A DNA stretch of 64,000 bases from Roseomonas haemaphysalidis (GCF_017355405.1 NZ_CP061177.1:868001-932000), one strand, 5' to 3'; shown: positions 25,881-35,583, counted from the stretch's first letter. Program-made: numbers and translations. Notes: generated by a model not told the origin, from the sequence alone.

Positions 25881-28318
25881 TCCCTCCTTTCTCTGCGGCG
25901 CCGCTGCGTGTGGCGATTTTTGTGACGAATGCGGCGGGGACGTACGGGGGAGGGCGCCTGGCGGCGTTTCTGCTGGCGCATTGCCTGGCGCGGGCGGGGG
26001 CGGCGGTGAGCTTCGTGACCAACGCCAAGCCGGTGTTCTTCGAGGAGCTGCGGGCCTTCGGCGCGCCGGGGCGGGTGGCGCTGCATCTGACGCGCGACTT
26101 CCATGCCGGCCTGCCGGAAGGTGGCTTCGACGCGGTGGTGATCATCCCCGGCCAGTCGCAGGAGCGGCAGTTCTACATGGGCGCGCGCGGCTTCGCGCGG
26201 CGCCGCGGCGCCCGGCTGGTGCTGTTCAACTTCGAAACGCCCAACTGGTTCAACAGCCATTCGCCCGCGGCCCGCAGCGAGGATTTGTGGCTGGAATGGC
26301 GCCGCTGCATCGAGGACGGCTGCCTGGTGCTGAGCAACTCGGCGCAGTCCATGCGCTTTGCCGAGCGCTACTACGTGTCGCACCCGGCCACCACGCGCTT
26401 TGGCTTCTGGCACCAGCCGGTGAACGTGCAGGCGCTGGCGGGCGTGGCGGCGCAATACCGCGAGGACCGGGTGGTGTGCTTTGTGCGGGCGCGCGACCCG
26501 CACAAGGGCGGGCAGGACCTGATCGACCTGCTGTCGGAGGACCTGCGGGGCTGGACGCTGTCGCTGATCGTGGGCAGCGCCAAGCTGGACGAGGAATACC
26601 GCGAGGCGATCGTGTCGCAGGCGCGGCGGTTCGGCATCGGGGTGGAGGTCAAGCCGCTCCTGACGGACACGGAAAAGTTCGTCGAGCTGAAGCGGGCGCG
26701 GATGCTGGTGTATCCGTCGCTGTTCGAGGGCTACGGCATTCCGCCGATCGAGGCCTTGTCGGCGGGGACGCCGTGCGTGTGCTACGACCTGCCGGTGTTT
26801 CGCGAGGTGTGCGGGGACGCGCTGATCGTGGCGGCGCCGGGGGATGTGGAAGGGCTGCGGGCGGGGGTGCGGCGGGTGATCGCCACCCGCCCGGAGGACT
26901 GGGCTCACCTGCCCCAGGCTGTCGCCGCCGTCCGCTCCATCGAACACTGCGGACAGCAGGCCCTCAACACTATCCACGACTATGTGGAACAGCCGCTTCC
27001 CACGCCGCCTGTCCCGCCGCCCCGGCGCGGTGGCCGGCTGCGGGTGTCGCCCCCGCGGCGCGACGCCGCCGGCTGGCTGCAGTTCCAGGCCACCCTCGCG
27101 CCCGGCCCCGAAACCCCCGGCTTTCCCGGCCGCCTGTTGTTGCTGCGCGACGGCACCGTGCTGGACGAGCAGCCCGCGCCCGGCGATGGCGCCCCCATCC
27201 TGCTGCTGCACCCCGATGCCACGCCCGGCGAGGTCCGGGTGCAACTGGTCGGCGCCGACGCGGAACCGGCCGACACCGTCTTGCGCGGCTGGGACATCCC
27301 GCCGCCCCGCGCCGAGCCCGCCCCACCCGCCGGCCTGCGGCATGGCGGGCTGTTGTTCCTGCGCGAGGCCGCCTCGGCCGTGGTCACCGGCTGGGCGGCG
27401 GCCGACCCGCCGCCACGGCTGCGGGCCTATGCCGGCACGCGGCGCCTGTGGCTGCAAGCGGGCCGCGCGCGGCCGGACGTGATGGCCAAGCTGGGCAGCC
27501 TGCCGCCCCAGGCGCCGGGCTTTTCCATCCATCTCGACGCCGCCGACCTGGCGGCGCTGGAGGCCGCCGGCACGCTGACGCTGCTGGCGGCGGGCCCGGC
27601 GGGTACCACGCGCCTGGAGTTGCGGCCGCAATGGCAGCCGGCGGCGCCAAGCCTGCCGGAGCTCTCCCCCGCCAGCGCACCCGCCTTGCCGCCACCCGCC
27701 GCCCGGCTCCGGCGGGCCGAGCACGACGAATACGGCGTCGCCGAGTTCGAGGGCTGGGTGCTGGCCAGCCCGCGCGTGGACGTCATCCAGGTCTGGCTGG
27801 ACGAGGTGTTCCTGGGCGAGACGGTGCCCGACCGCCTGCTGTTGCATGTGTTCGAAAAGCACCGCGCTTATGGCGACGCCTTTTGCGGCTTTCAGTTCAC
27901 CGGCCGCCTGCCGCGCGCGGCCGGCCGCGCCGCCCGCTACCGGATCGCGTTCTGCCAAGGCGAGCGGGTGGTGCTGGAACTGCATGGCGAGATGACGCCG
28001 ACCCGTCGCGCCAACGGCCCGCTGGGCAGCGATGCCGCGCTGCTGCCCGAAGGCCTGCTGGACCAGCCGGGCGAGGCCGTGGCGGTGGTGGTGCAGGATG
28101 CCTCGCTGCTGGACCCCGTGGCCGGCGCCGCGCGCCGCGCGCTGTTGCGCCACCTGCGGGACGACGGCCAGCGCGTGGTGCTGGTGCTGCACGGCAACCC
28201 GCACCGCTTCAGCGACGACCTGCCGCGCTGGCGGGCGCTGGCCGACGGCGTGCTTCTGGTCAACCCGCTGAACCCCTGGACCGAGACACCGCCAGGGTTC
28301 GGAACCGGGGGAGAATGA
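25877..28318 (+). CDS. Glycosyltransferase fusion, 3'-truncated copy (813 residues)
   Basis: Residues 1-370 are a GT-B/GT4-type glycosyltransferase: RVAIFVTNAAGTYGGGRLAAF, FNFETPNWFNSHSP, FVRARDPHKGGQDL and the E-x7-E donor motif in FEGYGIPPIEALSAGTP (Glu284 and Glu292). A second module of about 440 residues has paired repeats around LRAYAGTRRLWL, YGVAEFEGWVL and VLHGNPHRFSDDL. The paralogue at 35580 continues for over 250 more residues past the shared LVNPL. Here the frame runs into repeat R2 and ends GFGTGGE-stop, so it looks truncated. ATGA overlap upstream. Confidence 0.85.
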   Translation: MIPPFSAAPLRVAIFVTNAAGTYGGGRLAAFLLAHCLARAGAAVSFVTNAKPVFFEELRAFGAPGRVALHLTRDFHAGLPEGGFDAVVIIPGQSQERQFYMGARGFARRRGARLVLFNFETPNWFNSHSPAARSEDLWLEWRRCIEDGCLVLSNSAQSMRFAERYYVSHPATTRFGFWHQPVNVQALAGVAAQYREDRVVCFVRARDPHKGGQDLIDLLSEDLRGWTLSLIVGSAKLDEEYREAIVSQARRFGIGVEVKPLLTDTEKFVELKRARMLVYPSLFEGYGIPPIEALSAGTPCVCYDLPVFREVCGDALIVAAPGDVEGLRAGVRRVIATRPEDWAHLPQAVAAVRSIEHCGQQALNTIHDYVEQPLPTPPVPPPRRGGRLRVSPPRRDAAGWLQFQATLAPGPETPGFPGRLLLLRDGTVLDEQPAPGDGAPILLLHPDATPGEVRVQLVGADAEPADTVLRGWDIPPPRAEPAPPAGLRHGGLLFLREAASAVVTGWAAADPPPRLRAYAGTRRLWLQAGRARPDVMAKLGSLPPQAPGFSIHLDAADLAALEAAGTLTLLAAGPAGTTRLELRPQWQPAAPSLPELSPASAPALPPPAARLRRAEHDEYGVAEFEGWVLASPRVDVIQVWLDEVFLGETVPDRLLLHVFEKHRAYGDAFCGFQFTGRLPRAAGRAARYRIAFCQGERVVLELHGEMTPTRRANGPLGSDAALLPEGLLDQPGEAVAVVVQDASLLDPVAGAARRALLRHLRDDGQRVVLVLHGNPHRFSDDLPRWRALADGVLLVNPLNPWTETPPGFGTGGE
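25903..26986 (+). repeat. 1,084-bp near-identical direct repeat, copy A
   Basis: This block and 35618-36701 (constant offset of 9,715 bases, no indels) are almost identical at the DNA level. I noted only a few substitutions, near 26842, 26886, 26920 and 26971, and a single Thr/Ser protein difference. It spans the glycosyltransferase module exactly, from LRVAIF to NTIHDYV. Sequence outside the block diverges sharply. Confidence 0.95.
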
Positions 28319-28454
28319 ATTCTCCCCCGGACCCCCACTTCCGTATTTTTATCCGAAAGAAGGCGTGGGCTGGTAGCGAGCCGCCGCCGCGGCCTGAAGC
28401 AAAAACAGACAGAAGGAAGATGGGGGTTCGGGGGAATTCATTCCCCCGACCTTC
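28305..28454. repeat. Composite inverted intergenic element, copy R2
   Basis: The left arm hairpin CCGGGGGAGAAT-GA-ATTCTCCCCCGG has an extra A-T pair relative to other copies and contains the TGA that ends the glycosyltransferase frame. It is followed by ACCCCCACTT and a T-run. The right arm (about 28412-28454) is GAAGATGGGGGTTCGG, GGGAATTCATTCCC, then GACCTTC, the inverse. It lies between converging genes. Short form without the central hairpin. Confidence 0.85.
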
Positions 28455-28463
28455 CCCGAAGCT

Positions 28464-30953
28464 TCAATCCGCCGCCTGCAGCGACTGCTTGCGCGCCGCG
28501 ATCGCCTCGATCTGCCGGCGGATGGCGCTGACGTCGCCGGTGCCAAGGCGCAACGCCTCGAAGGCCGCGTCCTCGGCGGCGTCCAGCTCGCCCTGTTGCA
28601 GCAGCAGGCCGGCCAGGTGGTTATGCAACTGCGCGTCCATCGGCTCGGCATCCACCGCCTGGTGCGCCCAGTCCACCGCGCGGGGCAGGTCGCGCTGCCG
28701 CTGCGCCACCATGCTGCGCAGGCGGAACACGCGCGGGGCGTGGTGCGGGTCCAGCGCCAGGGCTTGGTCCAGCGCGGCCCCGGCCTCCTCGAAGGCATCC
28801 TGTTGCAGCAGTTGCGCGGCCAGGAAGCTATGCGCGGCGGCGTTGTCCGGTTCGGCCTGCACGGCGCGCCGTGCCCAGGCCACCGCCCCGGGGATGTCGC
28901 GGCGCTGCGCGGCGATCACGCTGCGCTGGCGCGCGGCGCGCATGGCGCTGCGCGGGTCGGCGGCCTCGGCCTCGGCCACCGCCGCCTCGGCGCCGTCCAA
29001 CTCGCCACGCTGCGTCAGCAGGCCCGCGAGGTGCAGGAACGAGGCGGCATCGCCCTGGTCGGCGGCGATCGCCTGACGCGCCCATTCCAGCGCGGTGTCC
29101 CAGTTGCGCCGCTGCATCTCGATGGCGCTGACGCGGCGCAGGATGGGGGCGGCGTTGACCTCGGGCGTTTGCAGCGCGCGGCGCGCGGCCTGCTGCGCGT
29201 CCACCAGGTCGCTCGCCAGCCGGCGGTCGCGCAGGCTGAGAAAGGCGGTGTCCTGCACCGCCTCCGCCGCGCCCGGTGTTTCGATGCCCAGCATCTCGGC
29301 CATGCGGCGCCGCGCCGGTTCCAGCACCACGGCGAAGTCGTCGGCGGCGATGCTCAGCGCCTCGGGCGACTGCGCGCGGTCGATCTCCTCGGCCTTCCAT
29401 CCGATCGTCCGCTTGCCGAGGCTGTAGACGATGGCGCGCGAGATCTTGCGCGAGATGGCCCATTCCGCCAGCTCCCGCGCCAGCCGCGGCTTCAGCTCGC
29501 CGCCCGGCGCGGCCTCGAACGCGTGCTCCAGCTCCATCGCCATGCTGACAAAGGCGGAATAGGTCAGGTTCACGAAGATCTGGTGCGCCTGCGGGTAGAA
29601 GCGCGCGGCGCGGCCCTGCAGGCCCTTCTCGTCGATCTGCGCGGGCTCGCGCAGCTGCACGATCTCGGGCGGCACCTCGAAGCGCGGCGGGCGCGGTGCC
29701 GGGGGCGTGGCGGGCTCGGCGGCCGGGCGCGGCGCGGCCACGGGCCGGGGGCCGCGCGGCTGCGCGGTGATGCCGAGCTGCACCAGCAGATCCTGCAGCT
29801 CGCCTTCCAGCTCGCTCATGTAGTCGGCCTGCGGCGGGCCGTAGGAGGCGATGATGTCGCGCAGCCAGGCGGGAATGGCGGCGCGCACCACGGCCGCGAA
29901 GTCGGACAGCATCACCTGCCGCTGCCCGCCATGCTGAAAGCGCAGGAACTGGCGGTACAGGTCGGGCCGCAGGGGGTAGTCGTCCGGCAGCTCCACCAGC
30001 ACCGTGAAGTGCTTGGCGCCGAAGGGCATGCCGAAGCTCGGCGCGTCCATCACCCAGTCCTGGCCGCGCCGCGCGGCATAGACCTCGCCCCGGTGCACGA
30101 TGGCCGCCTGGCCGGACAGCACGGTGCCGTCCGGCTCCGCGGCGGTGCCGGCATCCTCCCGCGCGTCGTAGGCGAAGTGGATGCGGATGCCCTCCATCGC
30201 CGCCACGCTGTCGCGCCGCGTCAGCGCGTCCAGGCGCGGCGCCAGGCCGGTGAAGAGGTGTTCCTCCGCACCCGCCACGCCGGGCAGCAGGCGCAGCGTC
30301 AGGCCGTCCGGCAAAGTGTGGAAGCGGTGGTGCAGGTAGTTCAGCACCCAGTGCGGCTCCACCACGGGGTCGCGGTCATAGGGGTCGCGCAGCGTGTCCT
30401 GTTCGGCGCGGTTGCCGCACAGCAGCACCTCCGTCCAGTCCGCCGACAGGTCGTAGCCGCCTTCGGCGCGGCACTGCTCGGTGACGTCGGCGACTTCCGA
30501 CTCCACCGGCGTTCCGGCAACGCGGTAGGGGATGCGGCCGTAGATGCCGCCGCGCTGACCCATGGTCACCTCGCTCACCACGCCGTCGCGGCAGGAGCGG
30601 TAGCGCAGGCCATGCTTGTTGGACGGCAGCGAGGCGACCTTGGCGCCCATCCCGAAGTTGCGGTCCAGCGCGTTCTGCTTGTGCAGCGAGGAAGCGAGGT
30701 CGCAGATGCGGTGGAGCTCGGCGGCGGACATGCCGGGGCCGGTGTTCCAGATGCGCAGCTTGCGCGCGCCCTCCACCGGCAGCGCGCCGATCTCGACGCG
30801 CCGGTGGCCTTCCGGCGCGGCGGCGGCGGATTCCAGGGCGTTTGTGACAAGTTCGCGCAGCATCATGGTCTTTGGACAGCGCTCGATGGTGCTGTTGACC
30901 AGGAACGCCTCGTTGGCGACGCGGAGGGCGGTGATGGGAAGCGGGCTCAACAC
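28464..30953 (-). CDS. GHKL-type ATPase fused to C-terminal TPR repeats
   Basis: 829 residues from GTG 30953 (AGGAGG 11 bases upstream). The N-terminal GHKL/HATPase domain has an N-box LRELVTNALES (about residues 32-42), a D-box in which Asp is replaced by Asn (IWNTGPGM, 68-75) and a G-box FGMGAKVA (100-107), as in MORC/Hsp90-like ATPases rather than sensor kinases. The middle region is unassigned, and a Pro/Ala linker lies near residue 435. Residues about 600-820 are TPRs (AVAWARRAVQAEPDNAAAHSF and similar). No membrane segment. Divergent from a TPR gene with similar repeats. Confidence 0.8.
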   Translation of the reverse strand: MLSPLPITALRVANEAFLVNSTIERCPKTMMLRELVTNALESAAAAPEGHRRVEIGALPVEGARKLRIWNTGPGMSAAELHRICDLASSLHKQNALDRNFGMGAKVASLPSNKHGLRYRSCRDGVVSEVTMGQRGGIYGRIPYRVAGTPVESEVADVTEQCRAEGGYDLSADWTEVLLCGNRAEQDTLRDPYDRDPVVEPHWVLNYLHHRFHTLPDGLTLRLLPGVAGAEEHLFTGLAPRLDALTRRDSVAAMEGIRIHFAYDAREDAGTAAEPDGTVLSGQAAIVHRGEVYAARRGQDWVMDAPSFGMPFGAKHFTVLVELPDDYPLRPDLYRQFLRFQHGGQRQVMLSDFAAVVRAAIPAWLRDIIASYGPPQADYMSELEGELQDLLVQLGITAQPRGPRPVAAPRPAAEPATPPAPRPPRFEVPPEIVQLREPAQIDEKGLQGRAARFYPQAHQIFVNLTYSAFVSMAMELEHAFEAAPGGELKPRLARELAEWAISRKISRAIVYSLGKRTIGWKAEEIDRAQSPEALSIAADDFAVVLEPARRRMAEMLGIETPGAAEAVQDTAFLSLRDRRLASDLVDAQQAARRALQTPEVNAAPILRRVSAIEMQRRNWDTALEWARQAIAADQGDAASFLHLAGLLTQRGELDGAEAAVAEAEAADPRSAMRAARQRSVIAAQRRDIPGAVAWARRAVQAEPDNAAAHSFLAAQLLQQDAFEEAGAALDQALALDPHHAPRVFRLRSMVAQRQRDLPRAVDWAHQAVDAEPMDAQLHNHLAGLLLQQGELDAAEDAAFEALRLGTGDVSAIRRQIEAIAARKQSLQAAD

Positions 30954-31095
30954 GATCGCACGGACCTCCTGCTGTCTGCATCGCCTAGCATGCGGCGCGG
31001 CCCGTGGGAAAGGGTGATGCCGGCTGCTCCCGCTTGCGCGTCCGCCCGATAAGGCTAGGCTGCCGGCAGACAGGCGCGAACGGACCACGAGCACC

Positions 31096-32391
31096 ATGCA
31101 GACCCAGATGAAGATCCAGTTCAAGCCACGCCAGTCGCCGCGCGTGTTGATGACGCTGCTGGCACCGCCTGGCGGCATTCCAGGCGGCACCGGCGCGGTG
31201 ACCGAGGCGCTGGCCGAGCAGGATTGGCTGATCCTGCGCGCGGTGAGCCAATCCTTTCAACGGGCGGGGTTGCTGGATCTGGCGCTGGAATGGGCGCAGG
31301 CCGCGGCCGACGCGGCGGCGCGCAACCTGCCGGCGCAGCTGCATCTCGGCACCCTGTACCTGGGGCGCGGCGACTGGGCGGCGGCGCGCGAGCTGGCGGC
31401 GCAGCTGGTCGAGGCGCTGCCCGCGGCGGCGATGCCGAAGCGGCTGATGAGCCAGGCGCTGCGCGAGCAGGGCGACATGGCCGGGGCGCTGGATTGGGCG
31501 CGGCGCGCGGTGCAGGACGCACCGGCCGATGCCGGCACGGTGACGCATCTGGGCACGCTGCAGCAGCAGGCGGGCGATCTGGAAGCCGCGCTGGCCACGG
31601 CGCGGCGCGGGCTGGAAGCGCTGCCCGATGCCCCAGGCCTGCTGCGGCTGATGGCGCGGATCCATGAGGCGCGGGGCGAAACCGACACCGCGCTGGAATG
31701 GGCGCGCCGCGTCGTGCAGGCGTCCCCGGGCGATGCCGGCGCGTTGGCGCAGCTGGCCGGCATGCAGCTGCAGGCGGGTGCCACGGCGGAGGTGGAAGAC
31801 ATGGTGCGCGCCGCGCTGGCGCAGCAGCCGCGCGCGGTGCCGCTGCTGCGGCTCATGATCCGCCTGGCGCAGAGCCGTGGCGCCTTGGACGAGGCGCTGG
31901 ACTGGGCCCGCCAGGCACGCGCCGCGGCGCCCGATGCCAATGCCGCCAACCAGATCGCCAACCTGCTGATGCAGCAAGGCGAGTCCGGCAAGGCGATGGC
32001 CGAGGTGCAGGACGGGTTGGCCCGCACGCCCGGGTCGGCGCCGCTGATGCGCACGCGCAGCATGCTGCTGCAGCGGGCGGGCGACCTGGACGGGGCGTTG
32101 GACTGGGCGCGGTGCGCCGTCGCGGCGGCACCCTCGGACGGCGGCATGATCGCGCATCTCAGTGGCCTGCACCTGGAGCGCAAGGAGCCGGCGGAAGCCC
32201 GCCGGGTGGCGCTGGACGCGCTGGACGGCACCACCGGGCGCGGCGCGGTGCTGCTCGCCCTCAGCCGCGCCGCCACGGCGGCCGGCGCGTTGCAGGACGC
32301 GCACGACTGGGCGCTGAAGGCGGTGCAGGAGCGCCCGGGCGATGCCAATGCCCGCCGGGCCCTGGAGCGGTGCACGGCCGCATTGGGATGA
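31096..32391 (+). CDS. TPR-repeat protein (431 residues)
   Basis: Nearly the whole protein is about ten tetratricopeptide units of the form ALEWARRVVQASPGDAGALAQLAGM, the same subtype as the C-terminus of the divergent GHKL protein. No signal peptide or membrane helix, so probably a cytoplasmic scaffold. ATG 31096 is chosen as the first in-frame start; 31108 (MKIQF) is an alternative, and no ribosome site decides. A hairpin lies about 50 bases after its stop. Confidence 0.85.
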   Translation: MQTQMKIQFKPRQSPRVLMTLLAPPGGIPGGTGAVTEALAEQDWLILRAVSQSFQRAGLLDLALEWAQAAADAAARNLPAQLHLGTLYLGRGDWAAARELAAQLVEALPAAAMPKRLMSQALREQGDMAGALDWARRAVQDAPADAGTVTHLGTLQQQAGDLEAALATARRGLEALPDAPGLLRLMARIHEARGETDTALEWARRVVQASPGDAGALAQLAGMQLQAGATAEVEDMVRAALAQQPRAVPLLRLMIRLAQSRGALDEALDWARQARAAAPDANAANQIANLLMQQGESGKAMAEVQDGLARTPGSAPLMRTRSMLLQRAGDLDGALDWARCAVAAAPSDGGMIAHLSGLHLERKEPAEARRVALDALDGTTGRGAVLLALSRAATAAGALQDAHDWALKAVQERPGDANARRALERCTAALG

Positions 32392-32441
32392 CCGTTTGCA
32401 ACATAAAACGCAATGGATGCAACTTCTGATTAATTTATTTT

Positions 32442-32468
32442 CGCCGCCGTCTTGTCCGGACGGCGGCG
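32442..32468 (+). terminator. Hairpin downstream of the TPR gene
   Basis: CGCCGCCGTC (32442-32451) pairs perfectly with GACGGCGGCG (32459-32468) around a 7-base loop, followed by a modest T/A-rich stretch. It is in an AT-rich gap (TTAATTTATTTT just upstream) that probably also holds the promoter for the FkbM gene. Confidence 0.55.
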
Positions 32469-32555
32469 GTGCTGCTATTATTGCATTGCACAAAAAATGC
32501 CTTCGCTTTCGGGCCAGGAAACTGCGGATTCCTAGTCAAGGATCGTCATCCGGTC

Positions 32556-33380
32556 ATGCGCAATGTCTCTCTTGATGTAAAACGCAAGACCTACGACGCG
32601 CTGCAGGCCATTGGTGATCCCAAGCGGGTCAACGAATTCTATGCGGAACTGATCGGCCGCACCGTTTCGTCCCATGTGGCGGGCGGCGACATTGTTGTGG
32701 ATGCCGGCGCCTTTCATGGCCGGCAAACCCTGGCGCTCGCCGCCGCCGTTGGCCCTGGTGGCCGGGTTTTCGCCTTCGAGCCGTTGCAGCCCGCCTTCGT
32801 GGTGCTGTCGACCCAGTTGCGGCGGCATGGCTTCGAGGATGCCGTGCAGGCGCACCAGCTGGCGGTGTCGGACCACGAGGGCGACATGCCCTTCCATCAC
32901 ATTCACCAGGCGCCCGGGCGATCCGGCAGGATCTGGGAAGGCAGCCCGACGGAGCGGGCTGGTGGTTTCACCGCCACCGAGCTGCGCGTGCCGGTGGCGC
33001 GGCTGGACACGGTGGTGGGCGGCAGCGGCCCGGTGCGGCTGATGCACCTGGACCTGGAAGGCGGCGAGCTGGCGGCGCTGCGCGGTGCCGTGGGCCTGCT
33101 GGCGCGCGACCGGCCGCTGCTGCTGTTCCGCAATTCGCGCGGCGTCGCCGCCTCGATGTTCGGCTATGATGCCGGCGCCTTCTGCGGATTTTTCGATGCC
33201 GCCGGCTACGAACTCTTCAACGTGCTGGGCTTTCGCTTTCAGCAGCGGGACTGGACCACCGGGCGGCAGCCCGGCTGGTATCTGGGCGTGCCGGCGGAGG
33301 ACGAGGTGGCCAAGGGCACGCTGCACGGCATGATCGACGATGTCGCCGCGCAGCACGGCCTGGCCGCCATCTTCGCGTGA
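32556..33380 (+). CDS. FkbM-family SAM-dependent methyltransferase
   Basis: 274 residues from ATG 32556. Motif I is VVDAGAFHGRQTLALAAAVGP, followed by VFAFEPLQPAFVVL (the FkbM FEP element), a VARLDTVV strand and LMHLDLEGGELAALRG (the D-x-EG motif). Such enzymes O-methylate sugars or glycan ends. It sits in the glycan region, 25 bases before the next gene. A longer frame from 32469 lacks support. Confidence 0.85.
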   Translation: MRNVSLDVKRKTYDALQAIGDPKRVNEFYAELIGRTVSSHVAGGDIVVDAGAFHGRQTLALAAAVGPGGRVFAFEPLQPAFVVLSTQLRRHGFEDAVQAHQLAVSDHEGDMPFHHIHQAPGRSGRIWEGSPTERAGGFTATELRVPVARLDTVVGGSGPVRLMHLDLEGGELAALRGAVGLLARDRPLLLFRNSRGVAASMFGYDAGAFCGFFDAAGYELFNVLGFRFQQRDWTTGRQPGWYLGVPAEDEVAKGTLHGMIDDVAAQHGLAAIFA

Positions 33381-33405
33381 ACGGCAGAAAGCAGCGAACA
33401 GCAGC

Positions 33406-35583
33406 ATGAGCGCGATCCGGATGCCGACCGAGCACATCGCCACGCCTGTGCCACAGGCCGCCACCAGCACAGCGCTGCGCATCGAGGAAGCCTCGGTCAG
33501 CGCGCGCGGCGTGCTGCTGGTGCGCGCCGCCTGGCAGGGCCCCGCCGCGCCCGCGGCGCTGGAGCTCGCGCTGGACGGCCACCTCCTCGGCACCGTGCCG
33601 GCCGGCCAGGCCGGGCGCTACGAGGGCTGGTTCGTGCTGGAAGCCGCCGCCGCCGCGGGCGCGCGCCAGGTTTCGCTCCGCGGCGGCCCGGGCGAAGCCA
33701 CGGCCGCCATCGCCGGGCGGCTGGGCCCGACGCAGGGCTGGTTCGCTGATCGCAGCTGGACCGCCTCGTCCGACCTCGCCGCCGCGCTGGCGCCGGGCGC
33801 CCCTGGCGTGTTGCTGGTCAGCGACGTGCTGCCGCGGGACGGCGTGGCGCGCTGGTTGCCGGTGGCGCAGCTGGCCGCCGCCCTGCGCCAATCGGGCCAC
33901 CGGCCGCTGCTGCTGCATTTCGGCGCGCTGGAAGACTGCCAAAGCGACCTCGCCACCCTGCTGCAGCAGTTCGACGTGGTGCACCACCATGCCACCGGCG
34001 CGGCGCCGCAGGGCTGGGACCCTGCGTCCCCCGGTGCGCTGCCGCCGGTCGACCGGGGGTTGCCGCAGGCCGTCGCGGCCATCGCCGCCGCCGCGGGCTG
34101 CGGCATGGCGATGGCGGTTTCGCCCGCGGGGCTCAGCGTGCTGGGCAAGCTGCCGCCGGAGCTGCCGCGCGGCGCGCTGCTGTCGCGCGGCTTCGTGCTG
34201 GCGCCGCGCATGATCTTCTCGCCCGTGCCGCGGGAAAAGGCGGCGGCGACGTTGCGCGGCATCCTGGCCGGCACCACCCTGGTGCTGGAAGATGAAGGCC
34301 TGCGGCTGGAACTCGGCAAATGGTTGCCGGCGACCCGGGCGGCGGTGCTGCCGCCGCTGGTGGCGCTGCCGGCGCCACCCGCCACCACCGCCGGCGCGGC
34401 GCCGCTGGTGCTGGCCGTCGGCGCCACGGCGGCGCGCGCGGTGGCCGGCCGGCTGCCGCCGGGCACCGCCGTGGCCTTGCTCGACGACACGACGCCGCTG
34501 CCCGTGCTGGCCGATGCCGTGGCCCGGGCCACGCGCGTGGTGCTGTGGACGGATGCCGGCGTGGGCGGCGAGGTGGCGCGACACCTGGCCGGGCTGCGCG
34601 GCGTGCCGGTGGTGGGGCAGGCGCCTTCGCCCCTGCCGCAGGACGGTGGCGGGGAAGCCGCCGTCGCGGCGCTGGAAGCCCTGCTGACGGAAGGCGCGGA
34701 ACTGCCGCCGGCGCCGCTGCCGGCCTGGACAGCCGCCGGCTTCGCCGCCGAGCTGGGGCTGCCGCCCGCGGACGCTGCGGCGCCGGCGGATGGCGGCGGC
34801 CTGCTGGCGCGGCTGCTGGCCATGCGCCTGCACGGCCAGCCGGACCCGCGCCGCGTCGGCCTGCTGGTGGAGCCGCAGCGGCCCGATGCGATGTTGCTGG
34901 CCGCTGCCTTCGCGCGGGTGGCGGGGCCGGGCCGGGTGTTTGCCCTGAATCCGCCGCCGGGTGCCGCGTTGCTGCCGCTCGGCACCGCGCTGCAGGCCGG
35001 CGTGGACAGCGTGCTGCTGGACCTGGGCGAGGACGCGGCCGCCGGCCGGGCGGCCATGCAGCGGGTGCTGGATTGCGGGCTGCTGCCGGTGCCCCTGGTG
35101 CCGCGCGCGGGCTGGACCGATGCGGCCGGGCTGGCGCGGCTGCGTGGCATGGCGGCCGGGAAGGTGGCCTATGTCGGGCCGGGCCCGGTGCCGCCGGGCG
35201 CCGCGCTGGTGCTGGCCACCGGCGGTGCCGCCCTGCCCGGGGCCGATGCCGTGGAGCTGCAGGGCCCCGCCGACCCGCGCCGCGGCCGGCTGGCAACCAT
35301 CTTCGCCGCGAATGACGATGCGTTCTGGCGGCGCCCGCCGGCACCCGCGCTGGGCTACGACCGCGACCCCGCCGCGCCGGGGCTGGCGATCACGCAGTCC
35401 CTGGCGGTGCCGCACGAGGCGGTGCCGATGCTGGCGCTGGCCCTGCTGCTGGGCTGCAGCCGCGTCCTGCTGCCGGCGGCGTGGCGCCGCCTGCCGGCGC
35501 TGGCCGCCGCGCTGGCGGCATTGGGCCAGGCAGGCATCGCCGTGGATGCGGCGCCGGACGTGTTGTTGGAGATGCGGGCGTGA
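33406..35583 (+). CDS. Uncharacterised 725-residue glycan-locus protein
   Basis: I do not recognise it. Residues about 20-110 look like a beta-sandwich (GVLLVRAAWQGPAAPAALEL). From about residue 135 there are alternating strands and helices typical of GT-B-like Rossmann domains (GVLLVSDVLPRDGVARWLPVAQLA, LLLHFGALED, VVHHHAT). Very Ala-rich, with no membrane segments. It is coupled by GTGA to the giant glycosyltransferase that follows, so a role in building or modifying the same glycan is likely. Confidence 0.65.
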   Translation: MSAIRMPTEHIATPVPQAATSTALRIEEASVSARGVLLVRAAWQGPAAPAALELALDGHLLGTVPAGQAGRYEGWFVLEAAAAAGARQVSLRGGPGEATAAIAGRLGPTQGWFADRSWTASSDLAAALAPGAPGVLLVSDVLPRDGVARWLPVAQLAAALRQSGHRPLLLHFGALEDCQSDLATLLQQFDVVHHHATGAAPQGWDPASPGALPPVDRGLPQAVAAIAAAAGCGMAMAVSPAGLSVLGKLPPELPRGALLSRGFVLAPRMIFSPVPREKAAATLRGILAGTTLVLEDEGLRLELGKWLPATRAAVLPPLVALPAPPATTAGAAPLVLAVGATAARAVAGRLPPGTAVALLDDTTPLPVLADAVARATRVVLWTDAGVGGEVARHLAGLRGVPVVGQAPSPLPQDGGGEAAVAALEALLTEGAELPPAPLPAWTAAGFAAELGLPPADAAAPADGGGLLARLLAMRLHGQPDPRRVGLLVEPQRPDAMLLAAAFARVAGPGRVFALNPPPGAALLPLGTALQAGVDSVLLDLGEDAAAGRAAMQRVLDCGLLPVPLVPRAGWTDAAGLARLRGMAAGKVAYVGPGPVPPGAALVLATGGAALPGADAVELQGPADPRRGRLATIFAANDDAFWRRPPAPALGYDRDPAAPGLAITQSLAVPHEAVPMLALALLLGCSRVLLPAAWRRLPALAAALAALGQAGIAVDAAPDVLLEMRA

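Noticed and set aside
28596..31052. 818-residue open frame opposite the GHKL/TPR gene
   Set aside because: Low-complexity Arg/His/Gln translation; mirrors the codon pattern of the real gene.
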